64,000 nt of DNA from Halobacteriales archaeon QS_6_71_20 (GTDB taxonomy: Archaea; Halobacteriota; Halobacteria; Halobacteriales; Haloferacaceae), in assembly GCA_003020945.1 (NCBI GenBank), contig PXRU01000003.1:1-64000 (forward strand). The letters are read 5' to 3'. This document shows, in pieces, positions 52,265 through 60,360 of the stretch. The notes under the pieces were generated by a model that was not told the origin of the DNA, ran no database searches, and saw only the letters and a program-made list of their open reading frames with translations. The translations under genes and the position numbers were made by a program. Position 1 is the first letter of the stretch. Every line of letters begins with the position of its first letter.

Positions 52265-54124
52265 ATGAGCGACCCGACGGTCACCCGGCTGTTCGGCGGC
52301 CCGGGCAGCGGGAAGACGACCGCGCTCCTCGACCGCGTGGAGCGTCTCATCGAGGAGGGCGCGGACGTCCGCGACATCCTCGTCGTCTCGTACACGAGGG
52401 CGGCCGCGGCCGAGGTGCGCGAACGCCTCGCCGACCGCCTCGACACCACGCCCCGCCACCTCCAGGGGAACGTCGCCACGATGCACGCGAAGGCGTACGA
52501 GCTGCTGGACCTGTCCCGCGGCGACGTGGTCGACGAGGACGACAAGGAGGAGTTCTGCGACGACTACGGCGTCGAGTTCGAGGACGAGTACTCCGGCGGC
52601 GGCCGTCGGACCGCCCGCTCGACGACGCTGGGCAACAAGGTGATCGCCACCTCACAGTGGCTCCAGCGGACGAAACGCGACGTGGCAGACTGGTACGACG
52701 TCCCGTTCCAGTGGGACGAGGAGGAGGTCCGACTCCCGCCCGACATCGACGAGAACGCGCAGGAGGGGAACAAGTACACGCCGACGTGGCCCTCCTCGGA
52801 CGACCGCCTCGACGTGCCCGAGACCATCCGCGCGTGGCGGGCGTACAAGGGCGAGAACGGGCTGGTCGGCTTCGCCGACATGCTCGAACGCGTGACGCAG
52901 CGCTCGCTGCTCCCGTCGGTCGACCACCTCGTCATCGACGAGTTCCAGGACATCACGACGCTGCAGTACGACGTCTACCAGGAGTGGAAGCCGCACATGG
53001 ACCGCTGTCTCGTCGCCGGCGACGACGACCAGGTCGTGTACGCCTGGCAGGGCGCCGACCCCGCGCTGCTGCTCGACACCGAGGTCGACGAGGACGAGGT
53101 GCTGCCCAACTCCTATCGGCTCCCCTCCGACATCCTCAACGTCGTCAACACCGAGATCCGCCACATCGAGAAGCGTCAGGAGAAGGATCTCCGGCCGCGC
53201 ACGAAGGGCGGCGCCGTCGAGGCCGTCGACTCCCCGTCGATGCTCGACCTGGTTCGCAACGTCCGCGACACCGTCCGCAGCACCGACGACGAGACGGCGA
53301 TGGTGCTGTTCCGGGCGCGCTACCAGATGTTCGACTTCATCGACGAGTTCATCTCCGAGGGGATCCCGTTCTCCTGTCTCACCGACCAGCGGATGTGGAC
53401 CGACCGGCTCACCGACTACGTCCGCGCGGTCGAGGCCGTCGAGCGCGGCGAGGTGCTCACCGCCCTGGAGGCGCGACGGCTCGCGGACATCCTGCAGGAC
53501 TCGGCGTTCGGCAGCAACGAGCGCGACGAGCTGTACGACTTCCTCGACGACGTCGAGGAGACCGCCGACGAGGACGACCTCGCGGAGATCCCGCTGTCGC
53601 CGGAGGACGTGAGCGAGTTCGTTCCGTTCATGCCCGACGGCCCCGCCGCCGCGGACATGGCCCGCAAGGTCACCAGCTTCCAGCGGAAGTCGATGAAGGC
53701 GTACTTCGCCGGCGACTACACGGAGGAGGACCCGAACCGCGTCCGCCTCGGCACGATCCACTCCGCGAAGGGCCGCGAGGCCGACCACGTGTTCGTCAAC
53801 ACGGACCTCACCGAGAAGGTGGTCGAGCAGATGGCCGCCCAGGCCGACCAGCGGGGGCTCGACGTCACCGGCCGCGACGGCGAGACGTTTACCAAGACGA
53901 CCGACCCGGTTCCCGTGCTCACCGACAACGAGCGCCGCGTGTTCTACGTCGGGATGTCGCGGGCCCGCAAGCGGCTCGTGCTCATGGAGAACCTCGTCAC
54001 CGGCGCGCCGACGCTGCCCATCTCGGTCGTCCTCCACAACGAACTGGACGAGCGCGACCCACAGGCGATCGTCGACGAGATCGTCGAGTCGACGGAGGCG
54101 CCCGACCCCGAAGTCGAAGCGTAG
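52265..54124 (+). CDS. UvrD/Rep-superfamily ATP-dependent DNA helicase
   Basis: LFGGPGSGKTTALLDRVE, VVSYTRAAAAEVRERL, VIDEFQDITTLQYDV, VAGDDDQVVYAWQGADP, GTIHSAKGREADHVFV, VFYVGMSRARKRLVLM. Confidence 0.95.
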   Translation: MSDPTVTRLFGGPGSGKTTALLDRVERLIEEGADVRDILVVSYTRAAAAEVRERLADRLDTTPRHLQGNVATMHAKAYELLDLSRGDVVDEDDKEEFCDDYGVEFEDEYSGGGRRTARSTTLGNKVIATSQWLQRTKRDVADWYDVPFQWDEEEVRLPPDIDENAQEGNKYTPTWPSSDDRLDVPETIRAWRAYKGENGLVGFADMLERVTQRSLLPSVDHLVIDEFQDITTLQYDVYQEWKPHMDRCLVAGDDDQVVYAWQGADPALLLDTEVDEDEVLPNSYRLPSDILNVVNTEIRHIEKRQEKDLRPRTKGGAVEAVDSPSMLDLVRNVRDTVRSTDDETAMVLFRARYQMFDFIDEFISEGIPFSCLTDQRMWTDRLTDYVRAVEAVERGEVLTALEARRLADILQDSAFGSNERDELYDFLDDVEETADEDDLAEIPLSPEDVSEFVPFMPDGPAAADMARKVTSFQRKSMKAYFAGDYTEEDPNRVRLGTIHSAKGREADHVFVNTDLTEKVVEQMAAQADQRGLDVTGRDGETFTKTTDPVPVLTDNERRVFYVGMSRARKRLVLMENLVTGAPTLPISVVLHNELDERDPQAIVDEIVESTEAPDPEVEA

Positions 54125-55393
54125 ATGGACGGCGGCGACGCCACCCCCGAGCCGGACCCCGGCGATGTCGCCGAGGTCGCCGACCTCGACACCGACCACA
54201 CGCCGCTGGCGGCGGCGGTCCGCGAGCGCGACGCCGTCGGCCTCGTCGTCGTCGGCGACCGCTTCGACGACGATCTCCGGTGGCTCACCCGCTTCGCCGG
54301 ACCCGACCGCGAGTACGCGTTCATCGCGACTGTCGACGACGCGGCCGACGACGGGAGCGACGCCGCCGGGGAGGGCGACGGTCTCCACACCGTCCTCTGT
54401 GCGCCCGCGCTGTTCGACGAGCAGGCGCGCCGGGAGTTCCCCGGCGACGAGGTCCGGACCGACCGACAGGGCGACGCCGCGGGGGTCCGCGCGGCGGCGG
54501 CGCTGGCCGCGCGCGGGGTCGACTCGGGGACCGTCCTCGTCCCGCGGGGGATCCCCCACGACGCCGCCGTCCACCTCGAACGGGCGGGGTACGAGGTGAC
54601 CGCGACCGACGCCGTCGCCGACGCCCGCGAGCGCAAGACCGACGCGGAGCTCGACCGCCTCCGGCGGGTCCAGCGCGCCGCGATCCGCGGGATCGCCCGC
54701 GCCGAGGCGGTGCTCGCCGAGGCGACCGTCGAGCGAAACGCCGACGACGGCAGGGGAGTGGTGCGCTGGAACGGCGGTCCCCTCTCGACCGAGCGCCTCC
54801 GCCGGCAGGTGAACGGCGTGCTGGCGGCCAACGGCGTCCGCGACGCGGGCAACACCGTGGTCGGCGCGGGGGCGACCGCGGCGGACCTCCACTACACCGG
54901 CACCGACGCGATCCGGCCGGGGGAGACGGTGCTGATCGACGCCTCGCCGCGGGGGCCGGACGGCTACCACGGCGACGTGACGCGGACGTTCGCCGTGGCG
55001 CCCGAGGGCGGCTGGGAGCGACGGGCGTACGTCGCGTGCGAGGCGGCCCGGGAGGCCGCCCTCGCGGAGATCGCCGCGGGCGTGCCTGCCTCGACCGTCC
55101 ACGAGGAGGCGGCCGCCGAACTCGTCGCGCACGGGTTCCGGGTCGACTCGTCGTCGGTGGGGTTCACCCACTCGACGGGCCACGGCGTCGGCGTCTCCCT
55201 CCACGAGGCGCCGTCGCTGTCGGCGGACCGCGAGCTGGCGGCCGGGAACGTGATCACGGTCGAGCCGGGCGTGTACGACCCCGATGAGGGCGGCGTCCGC
55301 CTGGAGGACCTCGCGGTCGTCACTGAGGAGGGGTACGAGCTGCTCGGGGAGTACCCGTTCTCGCTGGTGCCGGAGTCGCGAAAGCGGGACTGA
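54125..55393 (+). CDS. M24 family Xaa-Pro-type metallopeptidase
   Basis: ETVLIDASPRGPDGYHGDVTRTFAV, VGFTHSTGHGVGVSLHEAPSL, VITVEPGVYDPDEGGVRLEDL. Confidence 0.93.
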   Translation: MDGGDATPEPDPGDVAEVADLDTDHTPLAAAVRERDAVGLVVVGDRFDDDLRWLTRFAGPDREYAFIATVDDAADDGSDAAGEGDGLHTVLCAPALFDEQARREFPGDEVRTDRQGDAAGVRAAAALAARGVDSGTVLVPRGIPHDAAVHLERAGYEVTATDAVADARERKTDAELDRLRRVQRAAIRGIARAEAVLAEATVERNADDGRGVVRWNGGPLSTERLRRQVNGVLAANGVRDAGNTVVGAGATAADLHYTGTDAIRPGETVLIDASPRGPDGYHGDVTRTFAVAPEGGWERRAYVACEAAREAALAEIAAGVPASTVHEEAAAELVAHGFRVDSSSVGFTHSTGHGVGVSLHEAPSLSADRELAAGNVITVEPGVYDPDEGGVRLEDLAVVTEEGYELLGEYPFSLVPESRKRD

Positions 55394-55420
55394 GGTCGGG
55401 GATACCCCGCCGTGTCACGG

Positions 55421-55678
55421 CTACTTCTCGGCGTCGTCGGCCGACTCGCCGGGCTCTTTCACCACGGAGCCGGCCGCCCTCTCGGCGACCTCCCCGGGCA
55501 CGCCCTCGGGGGTCGTGAGCCGGCGGGGGAGCAGCACCATCAGCGCCGCGACGACGACGAACCCCGCGCCCAGGAGCGGCCGGCCGCCGACGGCGGTCTG
55601 GACTCCGTACACCGCGACCGGGAGCGCGAAGATGAGGGTGGCCGCGAGTCCCACCTGTTCGAGGATGCCGAGCGACAC
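55421..55678 (-). CDS. Small membrane protein (DUF7533-like)
   Basis: VSLGILEQVGLAATLIFALPVAVYGVQTAVGGRPLLGAGFVVVAALMVLLPRRLTTPEG; GTG 55678. Confidence 0.65.
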   Translation of the reverse strand: MSLGILEQVGLAATLIFALPVAVYGVQTAVGGRPLLGAGFVVVAALMVLLPRRLTTPEGVPGEVAERAAGSVVKEPGESADDAEK

Positions 55679-55716
55679 GCGGGCCGGTAGCGCGCCCGAG
55701 CGTGAAACCCTGTCGT

Positions 55717-55875
55717 TCACCTCTCGGCGAACACCGACGCGAGGAGCACGAGGAACAGTCCAGCAGCGAAGCCGGAGCGGAGCCACGCGAACGCGTCCGC
55801 ACCGACTGACGCGAGCGGGGTCCTCACAGCTCCACCCGTCACGCTATCGGAACGCTTTCCGTTCGTGGGATCCAT
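55717..55875 (-). CDS. Short single-TM hypothetical protein (52 aa)
   Basis: MDPTNGKRSDSVTGGAVRTPLASVGADAFAWLRSGFAAGLFLVLLASVFAER. Confidence 0.4.
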   Translation of the reverse strand: MDPTNGKRSDSVTGGAVRTPLASVGADAFAWLRSGFAAGLFLVLLASVFAER

Positions 55876-55884
55876 CGATCGATC

Positions 55885-56547
55885 ATGTTCACCGGAATCG
55901 TGGAGACCGCCGGCGAGGTGGTCGGCCGCGAGGAGACGCCGGACGGACTGCGCCTCCGGGTCGCCGCCGACGGCCTCGACGACCTCCACCACGGGCAGTC
56001 GATCTCGGTCGGCGGGGTGTGTCTCACGGTCGAGGAGTTCGGCGGCGCCGGCGTCGAGGGCGGGGACGGGCGGGCCGACCGGCCGTGGTTCTCGGTGTTC
56101 CTTGCGGCCGAGACGGTCGCGAAGACGTATCTCGACGAGGTGCGCGAGGGCGACGCGGTCAACGTCGAGCGCGCGCTCGCGGCGGACGATCGCTTCGACG
56201 GCCACCTCGTACAGGGTCACGTCGACACTACCGCCGAGATCACTTGGATCGAGCGGGTCGGCGAGGACTGGCGGTTCACCTTCTCGGTGCCCGACGGCTT
56301 CGGGCGCTACGTCGTCGACAAGGGGTCGGTCGCGCTCGACGGCGTCTCCCTGACGGTCGCCGAGCGGCGCGAGGACGAGTTCGACGTGGCGGTCATCCCG
56401 ACCACCTACGACCTGACGACGCTCTCGGAGAAGGCGGTCGGCGACCCGGTCCACGTGGAGGTGGACGTGGTCGCGAAGTACGTCGAGACGATGCTGGAGG
56501 GGTACGCGGAGTCGCTGCTGGACGCGCCGGCGGCGGCGGACGACTGA
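55885..56547 (+). CDS. ribE: Riboflavin synthase (alpha-type)
   Basis: MFTGIVETAGEVV, GQSISVGGVCLTVEEF, GDAVNVERAL, GHLVQGHVDTTAEI, SVALDGVSLTV. Confidence 0.95.
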   Translation: MFTGIVETAGEVVGREETPDGLRLRVAADGLDDLHHGQSISVGGVCLTVEEFGGAGVEGGDGRADRPWFSVFLAAETVAKTYLDEVREGDAVNVERALAADDRFDGHLVQGHVDTTAEITWIERVGEDWRFTFSVPDGFGRYVVDKGSVALDGVSLTVAERREDEFDVAVIPTTYDLTTLSEKAVGDPVHVEVDVVAKYVETMLEGYAESLLDAPAAADD

Positions 56548-56695
56548 GCGGACGCCCTCCCGCGGTCGGCGCGTGCCGGCGGACCGCCGTGTCCGCCGGA
56601 CGCGCGCGAGGGACGAGCGAGGAACGAACGCAGTGAGTGACGAGTGAGTCGGCTGGGGAGGGTGTGGCTGCGGTGTCGTCGCTGTGGGTGGGACT

Positions 56696-56803
56696 GAAAG
56701 GGGCTGCCGCGCTCGTGAGGCGAGACGACGCAAGCACGCGAGGGAGCGTCGGCGACCGAGGGCGCGCAGCGAGTCGCAGCCCACGAGCGCGGCAGGGGCT
56801 TTC
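56696..56803 (+). repeat. Extragenic palindromic element, copy A (22-nt imperfect terminal inverted repeat)
   Basis: Left arm gaaaggggctgccgcgctcgtg (56696-56717), right arm cacgagcgcggcaggggctttc (56782-56803); 14-bp perfect inner pairing. Confidence 0.85.
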
Positions 56804-56880
56804 GTGGTCGCCCCGCCGACGGCAGTGACGCCGTCCGAAACGGAACGAGCGCCGTCGGTGTCCGTTCGCTCGGAGCAGTA

Positions 56881-56962
56881 CGCCAGGACAGGGATTTGAA
56901 CCCTGGATTCCATACGGAAACACGCTTTCCAGGCGTGCGCCTTACCACTCGGCCATCCTGGC
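56881..56962 (-). tRNA. tRNA-Ser (anticodon GGA)
   Basis: Reverse complement GCCAGGATGGCCGAGTGGTAAGGCGCACGCCTGGAAAGCGTG...GGTTCAAATCCCTGTCCTGGC-G: 7-bp acceptor stem, D arm, CTGGAAA anticodon loop, variable arm, T arm; no encoded CCA. Confidence 0.95.
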
Positions 56963-56990
56963 TCGCGTCGATCCTATCCCGCTGTGAGTT

Positions 56991-57194
56991 TTAAGCCTGT
57001 CCCTTCCTCGTCAGGCGGTGTTCCAGGGCGTACGACGACGCCGCGACGACCGCGCCGACCCCGAGCGCGACGACGAACAGTCCCGCGAACCCGACCGGCA
57101 GCGGGACGTCGAGCAACACCGCCCCCTGCGCGGCCACGAGGAAGACGAACGCGCCGACCAGCCCCCACAGCAGCGCCGACCGTCGACGCGACAC
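56991..57194 (-). CDS. Small two-TM membrane protein
   Basis: MSRRRSALLWGLVGAFVFLVAAQGAVLLDVPLPVGFAGLFVVALGVGAVVAASSYALEHRLTRKGQA. Confidence 0.7.
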   Translation of the reverse strand: MSRRRSALLWGLVGAFVFLVAAQGAVLLDVPLPVGFAGLFVVALGVGAVVAASSYALEHRLTRKGQA

Positions 57195-57195
57195 C

Positions 57196-57603
57196 CTACT
57201 CCGGCGCGACGACCGCCTCGATCTCGACGCCGACGCCCTTCGGGAGCGCGCCCGCCTGCACCGCCGAGCGCGCGGGCGGCTCCGCCCCGAAGTAGGCGGC
57301 GTACGTCCCGTTCATCTCCTCGAAGTCGTCGATGTCCGCGAGAAACACCGTCGTCTTCAGGACGTCTGAGGCGTCCGCGCTCGCCTCCTCGACGACGGTG
57401 AGGAGGTTGTCGAGCGCCAGCTCCGTCTGCTCGGCGATCGGCGCGTCGTCGCGCAGTTCGCCGTCGGGGGTGAGGGCGATCTGCCCCGCGGTGAACAGGA
57501 GGTCGCCGTTCGTCGTCGCCTGGCCGTACGCGCCGACCGCCGCCGGCGCCTCGTCGGTGGAAACCGTTCGCTTCACGTCCGAACGTGTGGTCGGCCGCGG
57601 CAT
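57196..57603 (-). CDS. RidA family reactive intermediate deaminase
   Basis: VSTDEAPAAVGAYGQATTNGDLLFTAGQIALTPDGELR...EEASADASDVLKTTVFLADIDDFEEMN. Confidence 0.93.
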   Translation of the reverse strand: MPRPTTRSDVKRTVSTDEAPAAVGAYGQATTNGDLLFTAGQIALTPDGELRDDAPIAEQTELALDNLLTVVEEASADASDVLKTTVFLADIDDFEEMNGTYAAYFGAEPPARSAVQAGALPKGVGVEIEAVVAPE

Positions 57604-57670
57604 AAATCGAGGTGGAGTCCGGTGGCTCGCGGCGCAAAGCTCACATTTCGCCGCGCCGAGCGTGTTCCCG

Positions 57671-58099
57671 ATGGTTGAAATCGACCTCCGCCGGGTCGCA
57701 CTCGGTGGCGACACGGTGGCGACGCGGCGGGCACTCGCCGGAGCCGTGCTCCTCTGGCTGGCGTCGCTCGCAGCGTTCGCCGCCGCCGGACTGGTCCCGG
57801 GTGTCGACCTCCCGGTGCGGTTCTACCTTCCGGTCCTTGCCGTAATGTTGCTCGCGGGCGCGATGGCCGCCGCCGCCGACGCGGGACTGCTCGTGTCGCT
57901 CGGGCTGGCGACTGCCCCGGCTACGGGGTACTACCTCTCGCTTTCGGCGTTCGATCCGGGCGGCCCGGTTCGCACCTCCCTCGTCGACGCCGCCGGACTC
58001 TCGCTGCTGTTCGGCGTCCCCGTCGGCGCGGTCGGGTATCTCGCGGGCCGCACGGTCGTCGTCGCCGGGCGTCGGCTCGGCGGGCCGATGACGGCGTGA
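57671..58099 (+). CDS. Multi-TM hypothetical membrane protein
   Basis: 143-aa hydrophobic ORF; ATG 57671. Confidence 0.65.
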   Translation: MVEIDLRRVALGGDTVATRRALAGAVLLWLASLAAFAAAGLVPGVDLPVRFYLPVLAVMLLAGAMAAAADAGLLVSLGLATAPATGYYLSLSAFDPGGPVRTSLVDAAGLSLLFGVPVGAVGYLAGRTVVVAGRRLGGPMTA

Positions 58100-58102
58100 C
58101 CG

Positions 58103-58699
58103 CTACTCGTCCGTCGCTCCGATCGTGAGCAGGCGGTCGATACGATCCGGGACCCCCTGGAGGAGGAGGACTATGGGAACACCCAACAGGACCCCACCCA
58201 CGAGAACCTGAATACGATACGCGACCCGCGAAACGAGATGGTCGACGAGCGTGAGATCGGCGTCGTACGGCAGACTCGTGAGGATCGTCTCCCCGATCAC
58301 GATCCCAAGAAGGAGAGCGACTGCGAGGCCGCCGGCGACACGATGTCGTCGGTCGTCCGTCACGCTCGTCGCTGTGACGACTGCAACGACCACTGTGAGC
58401 ACGAGGTCGTTCACGAGGACGTCCCAGAAACCTGCCGTGACCGGCGGGTGGTCGGAGGAGACCCCGAACCCGACCACCACGGAAGCGAGCGCGACCGTTC
58501 CGACGGCGATCCCGATCCCGTGACGCGTCGTCACCTCACGCTCGGCCGTACGGAGACGCCGAAAGACGTAGGCCGCGAGGAGATACGCGATCCCGACCCC
58601 GGTCCACGACGAGATACCGACGCCGATACTGACGAGGAGTATCACCAGACCGAGACCGCCGATCAACAGTGACCTGTAATCCGACACGACAGTGTCCAT
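58103..58699 (-). CDS. Multi-TM hypothetical membrane protein
   Basis: 198-aa hydrophobic ORF with about six TM segments; upstream is the AT-rich island. Confidence 0.65.
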   Translation of the reverse strand: MDTVVSDYRSLLIGGLGLVILLVSIGVGISSWTGVGIAYLLAAYVFRRLRTAEREVTTRHGIGIAVGTVALASVVVGFGVSSDHPPVTAGFWDVLVNDLVLTVVVAVVTATSVTDDRRHRVAGGLAVALLLGIVIGETILTSLPYDADLTLVDHLVSRVAYRIQVLVGGVLLGVPIVLLLQGVPDRIDRLLTIGATDE

Positions 58700-58710
58700 C
58701 GGTATATCGA

Positions 58711-58733
58711 GTTTGTTTATCAGTATATAATAG
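58711..58733 (-). repeat. Inverted copy of the AT-rich ATAAACAAAC repeat
   Basis: gtttgtttatcagtatataatag; tttgtttatcagt is the exact reverse complement of actgataaacaaa at 59653-59665. Confidence 0.75.
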
Positions 58734-58948
58734 CGCGTTTTATTTATTCGAAAATTTGCCTGAAAATGAGTCGGACGATTCGCTATGTGCGTCCGCGCAG
58801 GTAACGGAGCGATCGTCAGTTTCTCCGATAACTGTCAAAAGCCACATGCTGAATACAGTAACAGTGGTCGGCAACACGGTTTCTTTATTCAGATCGACCC
58901 TCGAAACCGCAGGCAGACTCTTTGTGCTTGTGTGTGTAAACACAAACC

Positions 58949-59224
58949 ATGGGGACGAGAACCATCGGACTCAGAGATGATGTGTATGAACGTCTGAAAG
59001 CCCGGAAAAGAGAGGATGAAAGCTTCACAGACCTCGTGAACCGCCTCTTGGACGAGGAACAAACCGATTGGCGTGAGCGATTCGGGACGCTTGACGCGGA
59101 AGCCGAAGAACTCGAACAAGCAATCGAAACAGCCCGTAAGCAGACGAGTGCGGGGCTTGCAAAACGCCAACGAGAGGCGATCGAAGAGCTACCCAATACC
59201 GAGGATGCCGATGAAACTACTTGA
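58949..59224 (+). CDS. vapB: VapB-type antitoxin (DUF217/UPF0330-like)
   Basis: MGTRTIGLRDDVYERLKARKREDESFTDLVNRLLDEE. Confidence 0.88.
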   Translation: MGTRTIGLRDDVYERLKARKREDESFTDLVNRLLDEEQTDWRERFGTLDAEAEELEQAIETARKQTSAGLAKRQREAIEELPNTEDADETT

Positions 59225-59612
59225 TACAACGTTTCTCATCCATTATTGGGCCGGGCGTCAGGGCGTGAAAGACTACCTCGAACGGAACGAAGAGTTCGAA
59301 CTGGTCACTACGACGTTCAATGTCAAGGAGATCGCTGTCGGGCGCGCCCTTCAAGGGAAATTCGACCGACACGAGATACTGGAAACGTTCGAATGGGTGA
59401 ACATTATCCCATTTCAGACCGAACACGCTTTCCTCGCCGGACAGGTCGAAGCAGAACTACACCGGGACGAAAGCGTAAATCAGGACAAAATAAACTCTCT
59501 TACTGGAGATGTGTTGATCGCCGCCGTCGCCAAGGAGACGGGGGCAACTGTTGTAACAGAGAATAAAGATGACTTCGAATTCCTCGATGGCGTGTCTGTG
59601 GAGACATACTAA
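59211..59612 (+). CDS. vapC: VapC-type PIN-domain toxin
   Basis: MKLLDTTFLIHYWAGRQG, TTTFNVKEIAVGRAL, GDVLIAAVAKETGATVVTENKDDFEFL; overlaps vapB by 14 nt. Confidence 0.9.
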   Translation: MKLLDTTFLIHYWAGRQGVKDYLERNEEFELVTTTFNVKEIAVGRALQGKFDRHEILETFEWVNIIPFQTEHAFLAGQVEAELHRDESVNQDKINSLTGDVLIAAVAKETGATVVTENKDDFEFLDGVSVETY

Positions 59613-59630
59613 TATTTGTCTTCGAGACTA

Positions 59631-59666
59631 ATAAACAAACCGTATTATAATCACTGATAAACAAAT
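59631..59666 (+). repeat. AT-rich repeat ataaacaaaccgtattataatcactgataaacaaat
   Basis: Contains two ATAAACAAA boxes 26 bp apart; first 26 nt match 60317-60342 at 23/26. Confidence 0.8.
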
Positions 59667-59742
59667 CTAGCAGAGATGGGAATTTCTGTTCAACTTGCTA
59701 TTTTCGAACACAATACTGGATCAATGGACGGAGAGACTGAAG

Positions 59743-60141
59743 CTACTCGTCATGGCGTTTGCACCCGTATTCGACACCTATTGAATCGTCATTGATTATA
59801 ATTGCTTGGGTCGGTAGTCCACCGATACGGCAGGAAGGAATATCCGTCCAATTGAACATGGACCGTTCGGAGTTCCTATCAATATCGATCGCGGTTGCGG
59901 TCGGCCGTTTCGCCACGACGAGGCTCATTGATTAGTCCGAGGGAAGGTCAATAGTGGCTTCGGCGGATGTGGTTTCGTTCCGCGTCTTAACTCGGATGGT
60001 GCCGGTGACTGAGTTCGATGAGTCGTTTCGGAAGATCATTTGATAACGGGGATCGTCTCCTAAACAGCCGCCCGTTCCGGCTACAAGAACCGAAGAAACA
60101 CCAGCAAGAACCGACCGTCTGGATATCAGCCGAGTTACCAT
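59743..60141 (-). pseudogene. Tat-signal lipoprotein gene interrupted by an in-frame TAA (59932-59934)
   Basis: MVTRLISRRSVLAGVSSVLVAGTGGCLGDDPRYQMIFRNDSSNSVTGTIRVKTRNETTSAEATIDLPSD*SMSLVVAKRPTATAIDIDRNSERSMFNWTDIPSCRIGGLPTQAIIINDDSIGVEYGCKRHDE; both halves in the same frame. Confidence 0.7.
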
Positions 60142-60316
60142 ATACTCGCACATTGAGCCAATCATTAAAGCAGTTAGGAGAGAGTTCAGTATGAAGTAAA
60201 GTACCTACTGAAATGCGATCCGAGAGATCATGTTCATATCTCATACCATTATCGTGAGCTGTCGCCATGTGAGGCCTACGCCCTGTACTGAATACGATTT
60301 TCATGAATCACTCTGG

Positions 60317-60342
60317 ATAAACAAACCGTATTACAACTACTG
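60317..60342 (+). repeat. Second direct copy of the AT-rich repeat
   Basis: ataaacaaaccgtattacaactactg; first 17 nt identical to 59631-59647. Confidence 0.8.
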
Positions 60343-60360
60343 TTATTACATGGGTCCACC

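Noticed and set aside
52652-55204. 850-aa minus-strand ORF and 1010-aa plus-strand ORF (52255-55287)
   Set aside because: Typical spurious long ORFs in high-GC DNA overlapping the helicase and M24 peptidase genes; composition is Arg/Gly/Val-skewed with no domains.
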